A program made the translations under genes and the position numbers. 64,000 nucleotides of DNA. Source: Rhizobium sp. BK418 (GTDB lineage: Bacteria > Pseudomonadota > Alphaproteobacteria > Rhizobiales > Rhizobiaceae). How positions within the stretch are numbered: position 1 is the first letter of the stretch; each line of letters opens with the position of its first letter. Shown here one piece after another: positions 9,286-17,268 of this stretch. The notes below the pieces were generated by a model. It did not search any database. It was not told the origin of the DNA and saw only the letters and a list, made by a program, of their open reading frames with translations. The stretch covers positions 89,591-153,590 of the forward strand of contig NZ_SLZK01000009.1 in the NCBI RefSeq assembly GCF_004341105.1, given 5' to 3'.

Positions 9286-10812
9286 CAGACTGCTGACAAA
9301 CCCGTCGATATTTTCGGCGGGTTTTGTTTTTGCGGATTGGATTTCAGGGTTTGCGTTGTTTGGGCGAAGCTGAAGAGGGTTTGTCGGCTCACGCCGTGGC
9401 CGGTTTGGGCCCTTTGGTCAGCGCCATGGCGATCTTCTTGATGTTCTGGGCGGCGGCGGCCAGCAAGCACTGACAGGCGAGGCGGGTGAGGCCTCGGAAG
9501 CGGGCGTAGCGATGGCCGTGAAGCTGCTTGGCGTCGGCAAAGGAGCGCTCGACCGTCTCCTTGCGCCGCTTGTAGATCGCCTTGCCCCAAGGGGTGAGGC
9601 GGTTGGCGTCGGTGCGTTCGCGGGCCTCTTGCCAGACATGGCGGGTGATGGTGCGGATGGTCTTAGCGTTGCTCGTGCAGGAGGCCAGCAACGGACAGTC
9701 GCGGCAGATGGCTGGATCGGATGCGTAATGTTTGTAACCGTTGCGGTCGGTGGTGGCATAGGCGAGCAGCTGTCCCTCGGGGCAGCGATAGCCATCCATC
9801 TCCGGCTCGAAGACGAACTTCGACTTGCGCATCATGCCGGCTTTTGGCGGGGTCGGATTGCGGTAGCCGGTGACGCCGAGGATGCCGCGGTCTTCAAGCC
9901 CTTTGGCGATGCCGGATGTCGCATAGCCGGCATCCAGACCGACAGCCCCGACGCCGAAGCCGAAGCGGCTGCGCTGACGGTCGAGCCGATCGAGATAGAC
10001 GATCGAGTCATGCACATTGGCCGGCGTGACATGGGTATCGGTGATGATCGCAAGCTTGCCGTCGACCGTGCGGTGGTCGAGATAGAAGAAGCCCTTCGGC
10101 TTGCCGTCGCGCACCATATAGCCGCTGTCGGGATCGGTGCGCGAGACCTTGGTTTGCCTGACCGCCGGCTCGCGGTCCTTTTCCGTCAGCGGCTTCTGGC
10201 CGTGCAGCGCCCGTTCCGCCTCGATCGCTCGGTCGAGTTCGGCCCAGTAGTCGGAGCGCGACTTCTCGATCAGGGCAAGATCGTACTTGCCCTTGTTGGC
10301 ATTGGCTTTCAGATGCGTCGAGTCGGTATAGAGCACCTGACCGTCGATCAGGCCATGGCCGATCGCCTGTTCGACGATATGGTCGAAGATGTCCTGGGCG
10401 ACGGCAGCGTCGGTAAAGCGCCGCCGGCGGTTCTGCGACAAGGTCGAGGCATCGAACACCCCATCCGTCAGCTTCAGCCGCAGAAACCAGCGATAGGCGA
10501 CGTTCACCTCGATCTCGCGCACCAGCTGGCGCTCCGAGCGCAGGCCGAACAAATAACCGATGAACAAGGCCTTGAACATCAGCGTCGGATCGAGCGCCGG
10601 CCGGCCGTTGTCGGCACAGTAAAGCCCCGCCACACGCTCATGGATGAAGGAGAAGTCGATCACCGCGTCGATCTTGCGAAGCAGATGATCCTTCGGCACC
10701 AGGCTGTCGAGCGTCACCATCTCGAGCGCCGTCTGTTCAGGAGCGGGTTTCTTCAACATATCCCAATGAATCACAAACCCCTCGACGAGGCCAGGGGTTT
10801 GTCAGCAGTCTG
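9286..10812 (-). mobile_element. Complete insertion sequence, IS1182-like (1527 bp)
   Basis: Both ends carry a perfect 18-bp inverted repeat, CAGACTGCTGACAAACCC, at 9286-9303 and, in complement, 10795-10812. A single intact transposase gene on the minus strand fills the element. Each end has a further hairpin just inside the repeat (AACCCG/CGGGTT on the left followed by a T-rich run; AAACCCC/GGGGTTT on the right), which would block transcription reading in. The flanking 28-bp direct repeats are long for a target duplication, but I recall IS1182-family members giving long, variable duplications. It looks functional and recent. Confidence 0.9.
9389..10774 (-). CDS. IS1182-family DDE transposase
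   Basis: 461 residues. Order: an N-terminal DUF772-type domain (LRKIDAVIDFSFI, then RPALDPTLMFKALFIGYLFGLRSERQL), and a DDE catalytic core with candidate acidic residues in YTDSTHLKA, GLDAGYAT and RKETVERSFADAK. A cysteine cluster (CPEG, CRDC, C) lies between the second and third, as is usual for this family. The start is a GTG with GAGGGG upstream; an internal ATG at 10759 is the alternative. No frameshift or stop is seen, so the enzyme should be active. Confidence 0.93.
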   Translation of the reverse strand: MIHWDMLKKPAPEQTALEMVTLDSLVPKDHLLRKIDAVIDFSFIHERVAGLYCADNGRPALDPTLMFKALFIGYLFGLRSERQLVREIEVNVAYRWFLRLKLTDGVFDASTLSQNRRRRFTDAAVAQDIFDHIVEQAIGHGLIDGQVLYTDSTHLKANANKGKYDLALIEKSRSDYWAELDRAIEAERALHGQKPLTEKDREPAVRQTKVSRTDPDSGYMVRDGKPKGFFYLDHRTVDGKLAIITDTHVTPANVHDSIVYLDRLDRQRSRFGFGVGAVGLDAGYATSGIAKGLEDRGILGVTGYRNPTPPKAGMMRKSKFVFEPEMDGYRCPEGQLLAYATTDRNGYKHYASDPAICRDCPLLASCTSNAKTIRTITRHVWQEARERTDANRLTPWGKAIYKRRKETVERSFADAKQLHGHRYARFRGLTRLACQCLLAAAAQNIKKIAMALTKGPKPATA

Positions 10813-10840
10813 GGACATGCCGCCGGAAGGCGGCATGTCT
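10813..10840. repeat. 28-bp hairpin, right copy flanking the insertion sequence
   Basis: Identical to 9258-9285. The copy next to the lacI gene stop (10860) may still serve as terminator for that minus-strand gene, while the left copy serves the RTX-like gene. The sequence following it, TATTTGATGG, is only weakly T-rich. Confidence 0.88.
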
Positions 10841-10859
10841 ATTTGATGGTGAGTATGGG

Positions 10860-11900
10860 TTAGCCTCTCAGACTGAAAGCATCGCTCTCGCCGGGGGCAA
10901 GCTCTAGTGGCCAAATCCGGTTGCGTACGCCGTTACGGTAGATCTCCGAATAAGCAGGCATGCTTGCAAGCAAGGTTTCGGCGAGTTCGGCCCCGAGGTC
11001 GCGTAGAGACATGCGGAAGCAGGTGAGCGTCGGCTGCAGGAATTTTGCACGCGGTTCTTCTCGGAAGCCGATGACGGCAAGGTCGCGGCCTGGCACGATA
11101 CCGGCTTCGACCAGGCGGCGGTAGAGGCCGATCGCCATGAGTTCGTAGATCAGGATGATGGCGGTCGGCCTGTCGTCGATCGACAGCAGTTCATCGCCGG
11201 CTTGATAGCCACCCTGTTCGCTGGATTTCACGCGGATCACCAGCTCCGGATCATATTTGATCCCGTGCTTTTCCAGAGCCTTTCGATAGGCATCCACGAA
11301 GACATAGCCGAGATTGATTTCGCTCGACGGCGCCGCGATCGCGATGCGGCGATGCCCTTTGGCGACGAGGCGGTCGACGGCGCAGGTCGCGACGCCTTCG
11401 AAGTCCAGATCGATCCAGGTGTAGTTGTTGCCGCCGGAAGAGCTGCGGCCGAGTGTCACGAAGGGGATCTTGGCCTTGACGAGCAGATCGATGCGCTTGT
11501 CGATCCGTTGTGTGGCGGAGATGATCATTGCATCGACGACGCGTCGTGCCACCATGCGCTTGAGGTATTCGTAGGGGTCTTCGTCGCTTGGGCAGGGGAG
11601 CATGACGAGATCGAGATTGTGGCGGGAGAGCACGCTCTGCAGCCCACCCGTCACGCCGAGAAAGAAGTTGTCACTGTTTTCGACTGTTTCCTTGCTGGTT
11701 TCGATCATCAGGCCGATAACATTGGTCGTCCCTTGCCGAAGACTGCGACCGGATTGGTTGGCGACGTAGCCGAATTCTTCGGCGGCCGCTAGCACGCGCT
11801 TGCGCGTCTCTTCGTTGACATCCGCCTTACCATTCAGCGCGCGCGAGACCGTCCCGATCGATATATCGAGATGTTTTGCGAGCTGACGAATACCTTTCAT
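10860..11900 (-). CDS. LacI-family transcriptional regulator of the adjacent sugar operon
   Basis: 346 residues from ATG 11900, chosen because the LacI helix-turn-helix normally begins at the N-terminus (MKGIRQLAKHLDISIGTVSRALNG); the frame extends to 11933. The hinge segment (GRSLRQGTTNVIGLM) and a periplasmic-binding-protein-like sensor domain follow. The gene is divergent from the Gfo/Idh/MocA sugar operon and three AAACGTTT-centred boxes lie between them, one of them 50 bases upstream of this gene. It probably represses both itself and the operon until its sugar ligand binds. The ligand is unknown. Confidence 0.88.
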   Translation of the reverse strand: MKGIRQLAKHLDISIGTVSRALNGKADVNEETRKRVLAAAEEFGYVANQSGRSLRQGTTNVIGLMIETSKETVENSDNFFLGVTGGLQSVLSRHNLDLVMLPCPSDEDPYEYLKRMVARRVVDAMIISATQRIDKRIDLLVKAKIPFVTLGRSSSGGNNYTWIDLDFEGVATCAVDRLVAKGHRRIAIAAPSSEINLGYVFVDAYRKALEKHGIKYDPELVIRVKSSEQGGYQAGDELLSIDDRPTAIILIYELMAIGLYRRLVEAGIVPGRDLAVIGFREEPRAKFLQPTLTCFRMSLRDLGAELAETLLASMPAYSEIYRNGVRNRIWPLELAPGESDAFSLRG

Positions 11901-11950
11901 CTGAGGCGATCTTTCTTCAGGAATGCGGATCATCCCATCTTATTGCCATG

Positions 11951-11966
11951 GGAAAACGTTTACGGA
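11951..11966. promoter_or_regulatory. LacI-type operator box 1 (AAACGTTT core)
   Basis: GGAAAACGTTTACGGA, with the palindromic core AAACGTTT at 11954-11961. It lies 50-65 bases upstream of the lacI start codon, suited to autoregulation. It matches the two boxes in front of the sugar operon. Confidence 0.6.
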
Positions 11967-12101
11967 AAGCATCTGGCGTGAAGCGGAGATGCCATTTTAC
12001 GCGAGATTCAAAAATTTTTGTTGCTGCATCGCCGAAGGTTTCGGCCTAACCGCCCGTCGTCATTGCGATTTTTCGCAACAGCTGACTAAAACAGCCAGCC
12101 A

Positions 12102-12131
12102 TTGACAGCAGTAAACGTTTCCGCTTAGGAT
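12102..12131 (+). promoter_or_regulatory. Candidate sigma-70 promoter of the sugar operon
   Basis: TTGACA at 12102-12107 and TAGGAT at 12126-12131, 18 bases apart. Operator box 2 lies inside the spacer and box 3 just after the -10, which is the expected arrangement for a promoter silenced by a LacI-type repressor. Confidence 0.55.
12110..12125. promoter_or_regulatory. LacI-type operator box 2
   Basis: AGTAAACGTTTCCGCT, core AAACGTTT, between the candidate -35 and -10 of the sugar operon. Confidence 0.6.
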
Positions 12132-12145
12132 CGTAAACGTTTACG
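12132..12145. promoter_or_regulatory. LacI-type operator box 3 (perfect palindrome)
   Basis: CGTAAACGTTTACG is a perfect 14-bp palindrome, the strongest of the three boxes, overlapping the expected transcription start of the sugar operon. Confidence 0.7.
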
Positions 12146-12190
12146 GAAGGCGTTTCGGGAGGAAACTGAGACGCACCCTTGGAGGAAATC

Positions 12191-13225
12191 GTGAAATTGA
12201 ATGCCGTTCTGTGCGGGTGCGGAGCTATGTCTAAAGGTTGGCTGCGTGCTATCAAGGAAACGCCTGATCTTGCCGAGACGATCGAGATCGTCGGCCTGGT
12301 CGACGTCAATCCGGCAGCTGCCGAAACGCTCGCCGAGGAATTCGGTTTGAGCGCGGCTCGGGTCGGCACTGATCTCGCCACCGTCATCGCTGAAACCAAA
12401 GCAGACATCGTTTTCGACGTCGTTATTCCGACCGCTCGTTTCAATATCGTCTCGACGGCCATGAAGGCCGGCTGCCATGTGCTCTCTGAAAAACCGATGG
12501 CGACTTCGCTTGCAGAAGGGGCGGCGCTAATCGATCTCGCCGCCGAAACTGGCAAAATCCATGCGATCATTCAGAACCGCCGCTTCATCTCCGGCGTCCG
12601 ACGCCTGCGCCGTTTCGTCGAAAGCGGGGCGATCGGTGAACTGACCGGCATACATTGTGATTTCTTCATTGCTCCCCATTTTGGCGGCTTCCGCGAAGAG
12701 ATGGACAATGTCCTGCTTCTCGACATGGCGATCCATACTTTCGACGCTGCCCGCTATGTGGCTGGCAAAAAGCCGCTCGCCGTCTACTGCGTCGAGCGTA
12801 ACCCCAAGGGCTCTTGGTATCGGCATGGCGCCTCGGCCAATGCCACTTTCGAATTCTCGGACGATGTCGTCTTCACCTATCGCGGCTCCTGGTGTGCCGA
12901 AGGTGAGCGCACGAGTTGGGAAAGCCAGTGGCGTATCGTCGGCTCGAAGGGAATGCTGACCTGGGACGGCGCCGATGGCTTCAAAGCAGCGGTTTCCGGC
13001 AATGAGCCGGGCCTGCTTCGTGGTTTTTCACCCGTTGAGGTTCCCGCGCCTGAGCGCGAAGAGGACACGCATGGGCATGCCAGCGTGATCGCGAGTTTCA
13101 TTGAAGCGATACGTACCGGCACGCGGCCGGAGACGGTCAGCTCCGACAATATCAGAAGCCTCGCCATGGTCTTCGGCGCGATCGAAAGCGCCAGGACCGG
13201 GCGTCGCGTTGAAATTTCAGCATAA
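12191..13225 (+). CDS. Gfo/Idh/MocA-family oxidoreductase
   Basis: 344 residues from GTG 12191, preceded by GGAGGAAA; the longer frame begins at a TTG inside that ribosome binding site. A Rossmann fold (CGCGAMSKGW, then VDVNPAAAE) binds NAD(P), and the family EKP motif is present (SEKPMA) near residue 98. The substrate domain follows, with LLDMAIHTFDAARY carrying the usual conserved Asp and His. The family oxidises or reduces sugars and sugar derivatives such as inositols. It is first in an operon with an isomerase and an ABC importer and is under the LacI boxes, so it probably carries out the first catabolic step on the imported sugar. Confidence 0.88.
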   Translation: MKLNAVLCGCGAMSKGWLRAIKETPDLAETIEIVGLVDVNPAAAETLAEEFGLSAARVGTDLATVIAETKADIVFDVVIPTARFNIVSTAMKAGCHVLSEKPMATSLAEGAALIDLAAETGKIHAIIQNRRFISGVRRLRRFVESGAIGELTGIHCDFFIAPHFGGFREEMDNVLLLDMAIHTFDAARYVAGKKPLAVYCVERNPKGSWYRHGASANATFEFSDDVVFTYRGSWCAEGERTSWESQWRIVGSKGMLTWDGADGFKAAVSGNEPGLLRGFSPVEVPAPEREEDTHGHASVIASFIEAIRTGTRPETVSSDNIRSLAMVFGAIESARTGRRVEISA

Positions 13226-13236
13226 GGATAGATGAT

Positions 13237-14139
13237 GTGAGCAATCCCGCCAAAGCCATTCGTATCGGAACCATGGTCAGCGCCTCGAAGGGCGGCGCTG
13301 ACAAACGCATCGCCCAGATCGCCGATATGGGTTTCGAGAGTTTCGAGCCCTTCTTCTGGCAGACGACCAACGGCCAGGATCTTGCCGAACTCGGCAAGCG
13401 CAGCGTGGACGCGATCGGCGACCGGGACATCACCATTTCAACGCTCGGCATGTTCGGCAATCCGCTCGAGGAGACCGAGATGGACCTGCAGACATTGCAA
13501 GGCTGGAAGGATTGCATCGACAACGCGCATCACTTTGGCGCCACCTGCGTCGCAGGCTTCACCGGCCGCATCCGCAACAAGCCGCTGACTGACAGCCTGC
13601 CGCGTTACAAACAGATCTGGAGCGAGCTCGCCAAGCGCGCCGCCGACAAGGGCATCAAAATCGCCTTCGAAAATTGCGCCATGGATGGCAACTGGGCGAC
13701 CGGCGACTGGAACATTGCTCACAATCCCGATGCCTGGGAGCTGATCTTCAACGAGACGCCCGACGACAATATCGGCCTGGAATGGGAGCCGTGCCATCAG
13801 ATGGTCTATCTGATCGAGCCGCTGCCGCAGATCCGCAAATGGGCGAGTAAGATATTCCACGTCCACGGCAAGGATGCGACCATCCGTTGGGATGTCATCA
13901 AGGAACATGGCATTTTCGGCAAAGAGAAGTTCGTCTTCATGCGCACGCCGGGTTTCGGCGACAGCAACTGGACCGACATCATCTCCGAACTCCGGCTTGC
14001 GGGTTGGTCCGGTTCCATCGACATCGAAGGCTGGCATGACCCGGTCTATCGTGACGCCCTCGAAATGACCGGGCAGGTCTACGCGCTGAACCACCTCAAA
14101 CATGCTCGGGGCGGCGATTTCGTCGTCGATCCGGTATGA
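13237..14139 (+). CDS. Sugar phosphate isomerase/epimerase-like TIM-barrel protein
   Basis: 300 residues, AP-endonuclease-2-like (xylose isomerase-like) TIM barrel. It begins at GTG 13237 after AAGGATAG, 11 bases behind the oxidoreductase. Likely metal ligands are visible: the Glu in IAFENCA, the LEWEPCH segment, the His in FHVHGKD and the Glu in DIEGWH near the end. Members isomerise, epimerise or dehydrate free or oxidised sugars, often paired with Gfo/Idh/MocA enzymes. The exact reaction is not deducible; no kinase is encoded nearby, so the substrate may be unphosphorylated. Confidence 0.82.
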   Translation: MSNPAKAIRIGTMVSASKGGADKRIAQIADMGFESFEPFFWQTTNGQDLAELGKRSVDAIGDRDITISTLGMFGNPLEETEMDLQTLQGWKDCIDNAHHFGATCVAGFTGRIRNKPLTDSLPRYKQIWSELAKRAADKGIKIAFENCAMDGNWATGDWNIAHNPDAWELIFNETPDDNIGLEWEPCHQMVYLIEPLPQIRKWASKIFHVHGKDATIRWDVIKEHGIFGKEKFVFMRTPGFGDSNWTDIISELRLAGWSGSIDIEGWHDPVYRDALEMTGQVYALNHLKHARGGDFVVDPV

Positions 14140-14204
14140 GCGAATATGGTCGGCGTGGAGGAAATCGCCGGCCATTTAATGGATAACCACAAAGGAGGAG
14201 AACT

Positions 14205-15437
14205 ATGGCTATCCGCAAATCGGTAATTCTGGGCGCGCTGGCGCTCGCAGGCGTCTCGCTCTTCGGCTTGTCGGCCAAGGCGGAAGACGTCAAGCTGACG
14301 CTCTGGTCGCTGGACAAGGACACCCAGCCGGCTCCGAACCTGGTCAAGGAATTCAACGACCAGCACAATGGCATCACCATCGAATATCGCCTGATCCAGT
14401 TCGATGACGTCGTTACCGAAGCGATGCGCGCCTATGCCACCGGCCAGGCGCCCGATATCATCGCTGTCGACAATCCCGAACATGCGCTGTTTTCATCGCG
14501 CGGCGCCTTTCTTGATCTCACCGATATGATCAAGAACTCGAAGGTCATCAAACCCGAAAACTACTTCCCCGGACCGTTGAAATCGGTCGAATGGGACGGC
14601 AAGTATTTCGGCGTGCCGAAGGCGACGAACACAATCGCGCTCTACTACAACAAGGACATGTTCAAGGCGAAGGGGCTCGATCCGAACAAGCCGCCGCAGA
14701 CCTGGGACGAACTCGTCGAGGATGCCCGCAAGCTCACCGATCCGGCCAAGAACGTCTATGGCCTTGCCTTTTCGGCCAAGGCCAATGAGGAAGGCACCTT
14801 CCAGTTCCTGCCCTGGGCGCAAATGGGCGGCGGCAGCTACGAGCACATCAATGCCGACGGTGCGGTCAAGGCGCTCGAAATCTGGAAGACGATCATGGAC
14901 GAGAAACTCGCCTCGCCCGATACGCTGACGCGTGGTCAGTGGGATTCGACTGGTACCTTCAATTCCGGCAACGCCGCCATGGCAATTTCCGGCCCTTGGG
15001 AGCTGGACCGCATGGTGCAGGAAGCCAAGTTCGACTGGGGCGTCACGCTGCTGCCGGTTCCGAAGGAGGGTGCAGAGCGCTCTTCGGCAATGGGCGACTT
15101 CAACTGGGCGATCTTCTCGACCAGCAAGCACCCGGCCGAAGCCTTCAAGGCGCTCGAATATTTCGCCTCGCAGGACGACAAGATGTTCAAGAACTTCGGC
15201 CAGCTTCCGGCCCGCTCCGACATCTCGATCCCGGAAACCGGCCAACCGCTGAAGGATGCTGCGCTGAAGGTCTTCCTCGAGCAGCTGAAATACGCCAAAC
15301 CGCGCGGCCCGCATCCGCAGTGGCCGAAGATCTCCAAGGCTATCCAAGACGCCATTCAGGCCGCGCTGACCGGCCAAATGAGCCCGAAGGATGCGCTTGA
15401 TCAGGCTGCCGACAAGATCAAGGCAGTTCTTGGCTGA
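14205..15437 (+). CDS. Sugar ABC transporter substrate-binding protein
   Basis: 410 residues with a very strong ribosome binding site (AAAGGAGGAGAA) and a signal peptide (ILGALALAGVSLFGLSAKA). The mature part shows the family 1 binding-protein layout, including the IALYYNKDMFKAKGLDP segment common to MalE/UgpB-like receptors. It is third in the LacI-controlled operon and is followed by two permeases and an ATPase, so it delivers the sugar to that importer. The ligand is unknown, likely an oligosaccharide or sugar derivative. Confidence 0.88.
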   Translation: MAIRKSVILGALALAGVSLFGLSAKAEDVKLTLWSLDKDTQPAPNLVKEFNDQHNGITIEYRLIQFDDVVTEAMRAYATGQAPDIIAVDNPEHALFSSRGAFLDLTDMIKNSKVIKPENYFPGPLKSVEWDGKYFGVPKATNTIALYYNKDMFKAKGLDPNKPPQTWDELVEDARKLTDPAKNVYGLAFSAKANEEGTFQFLPWAQMGGGSYEHINADGAVKALEIWKTIMDEKLASPDTLTRGQWDSTGTFNSGNAAMAISGPWELDRMVQEAKFDWGVTLLPVPKEGAERSSAMGDFNWAIFSTSKHPAEAFKALEYFASQDDKMFKNFGQLPARSDISIPETGQPLKDAALKVFLEQLKYAKPRGPHPQWPKISKAIQDAIQAALTGQMSPKDALDQAADKIKAVLG

Positions 15438-15452
15438 TCTTCCGCGTCACCG

Positions 15453-15470
15453 GATGGCCTGATGGCCATC
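15453..15470 (+). other. Intercistronic hairpin after the binding-protein gene
   Basis: GATGGCC and GGCCATC flank a four-base loop, 16 bases after the binding-protein stop and followed by TCCCTTTTCC. It could stabilise the upstream message or attenuate transcription into the permeases, raising receptor levels relative to channel. Confidence 0.5.
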
Positions 15471-15541
15471 TCCCTTTTCCTCCCGGCAGGGGCTGCTCAG
15501 GCATCGGCCAAGGCAGCCCCGTTCGGAGCATTGGAGGACCC

Positions 15542-16444
15542 ATGAGAAGGACCTTTTCCAGCATCAGGGATGGCCGCGGTTTCGATATCGTGCTTGTCGC
15601 CTTTCCGCTCGGTTTTTTGTTCCTGATGGCAGGCCTGCCGCTCATCTACAATGTGGTGATGAGCTTTCAGGAGGTTGACATGTTCAGCCTCGGCACCTTC
15701 TCGCGCCCCTGGGTGGGCTTCAAGAATTACGTGGATCTTTTCGCGCAGCCGGAGACGCTGCCGATCCTTTACAATACGGCGATATTCGTCGTCGGCTCCA
15801 TTGCCGGACAGTTCCTGATCGGTTTCGGCCTGGCTCTGTTCTTCTGGGTCAATTTCCCCGGTGCTTCCTGGCTGCGTGGTCTCTTCCTCGTCTCCTGGGT
15901 CATGCCCGGCCTCGTCGTCGGCGCGATCTGGAACTGGATCCTCTCGGGCGATTTCGGGGTGCTGAACTTCATCCTGAAGGAAAGCGGCATCATCTCCGGC
16001 AATATCTTCTGGCGCTCGGATCCGCACTATTCGCTCTACGCCGTCATCATCGCCAATATCTGGCTCGGCACCTCTTTCAACATGATCCTGCTGTCCGTTG
16101 GCCTCTCCGGCATTCCCGGCGATCTCTATGAGGCAGCCGAACTTGATGGTGCCACGGCCTGGCAGCGGTTCTGGACGATAACCCTGCCGATGATGCGCTC
16201 CACCATTGGCGCCATCATCGCGCTCGGCCTGATCTTCACGCTGCAGCAGTTCGACCTCTTTGCCGCCATCACGTCCGGCGGGCCGAACAACTCCTCCAAC
16301 GTCACGCAATACTGGGCCTGGGATTTGTCTTTCCGCCAATATGACTTCGCCAAGGGCGCGACCATTTCCGTCATCATGATCGTCTTCGTGATGGTCGCCT
16401 CTGTGGTTTACGTGCGCTCGACCCGCCACGAGGTGCGCGGATGA
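15542..16444 (+). CDS. Sugar ABC transporter permease, MalF type
   Basis: 300 residues with six or more hydrophobic segments and an EAA loop (YEAAELDGATAWQRFWTI). GGAGGA lies just before the ATG. It overlaps the next permease by four bases (ATGA). It forms half of the inner-membrane channel for the substrate carried by the preceding binding protein. Confidence 0.88.
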   Translation: MRRTFSSIRDGRGFDIVLVAFPLGFLFLMAGLPLIYNVVMSFQEVDMFSLGTFSRPWVGFKNYVDLFAQPETLPILYNTAIFVVGSIAGQFLIGFGLALFFWVNFPGASWLRGLFLVSWVMPGLVVGAIWNWILSGDFGVLNFILKESGIISGNIFWRSDPHYSLYAVIIANIWLGTSFNMILLSVGLSGIPGDLYEAAELDGATAWQRFWTITLPMMRSTIGAIIALGLIFTLQQFDLFAAITSGGPNNSSNVTQYWAWDLSFRQYDFAKGATISVIMIVFVMVASVVYVRSTRHEVRG

Positions 16445-17268
16445 GCGAGACTGCACGCAATCGCCTGATGCTCGTGATCGCCATCATCATGGCGGCGATC
16501 TACCTGTTCCCGCTCTACTGGATGTATATTACCGCGCTGAAAAGCGGCTCGGAGATGTTTGCCACTCCGCCGAGCTTTTGGCCCGCCTCTCCGCAGTGGG
16601 GTACTTATGCCTACGTCTGGGAAAGCCGGGACATGGGGCGTTATCTTTGGAATTCGCTGGTGATCGCGATCGGCGCGGTGGTCATCATCACTGCACTCGG
16701 CGTCGGCTGTGCCTATGTGCTGGCGCGCTACCGCAATATCTGGGTGGATATCGGCCTCTTTCTCATCCTCATGCTGCAGGTTCTGCCTGCCTCGCTGATG
16801 ATTACGCCGATCTTCGTCGGATTCTCGCAGATCGGGATGCTGAACTATCCGCGGCTCGCCGTCATCATCGCCATTGCCGCAAAGAGCATGCCTTTCTTCG
16901 TGGTGCTGGTTCGCGCCACCTTCATGGCGGTCCCGATGGAACTGGAAGAGGCGGCCCTTGTCGACGGCAACTCGCGTGTCGGCGCCTTCTTTAACATCGT
17001 GCTGCCGCTTGCCCGTAACGGCATTCTGGTCAGTGCTATTCTCATCTTCATGCAGGCGTTTGGCGAGTTCGTCTATTCCAAGTCGATGATTCAGGCGGCC
17101 GAGCTTCAGCCGGCAAGCGTCGGGCTCAATTCCTTCATGGGTCCGAACACCAACGAGTGGAACAACATCATGGCCTACGCGACGATGTATGTGACGCCGA
17201 TCCTCGCCATCTTCGTTCTTTTGCAGCGCCGCATCGTATCCGGCCTCACCTCAGGAGCCCTCAAATGA
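16441..17268 (+). CDS. Sugar ABC transporter permease, MalG type
   Basis: 275 residues, about six membrane segments, EAA loop (LEEAALVDGNSRVGAFFNI) and the typical GLTSGALK C-terminus. Both its start and its stop overlap neighbouring genes by four bases, so the permeases and the ATPase are translationally coupled. It partners the MalF-type permease. Confidence 0.88.
   Translation: MSETARNRLMLVIAIIMAAIYLFPLYWMYITALKSGSEMFATPPSFWPASPQWGTYAYVWESRDMGRYLWNSLVIAIGAVVIITALGVGCAYVLARYRNIWVDIGLFLILMLQVLPASLMITPIFVGFSQIGMLNYPRLAVIIAIAAKSMPFFVVLVRATFMAVPMELEEAALVDGNSRVGAFFNIVLPLARNGILVSAILIFMQAFGEFVYSKSMIQAAELQPASVGLNSFMGPNTNEWNNIMAYATMYVTPILAIFVLLQRRIVSGLTSGALK

Noticed and set aside
9512..10846. 444-codon plus-strand frame across the insertion sequence
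   Set aside because: Exact shadow of the transposase gene, which has clear DDE motifs on the other strand.
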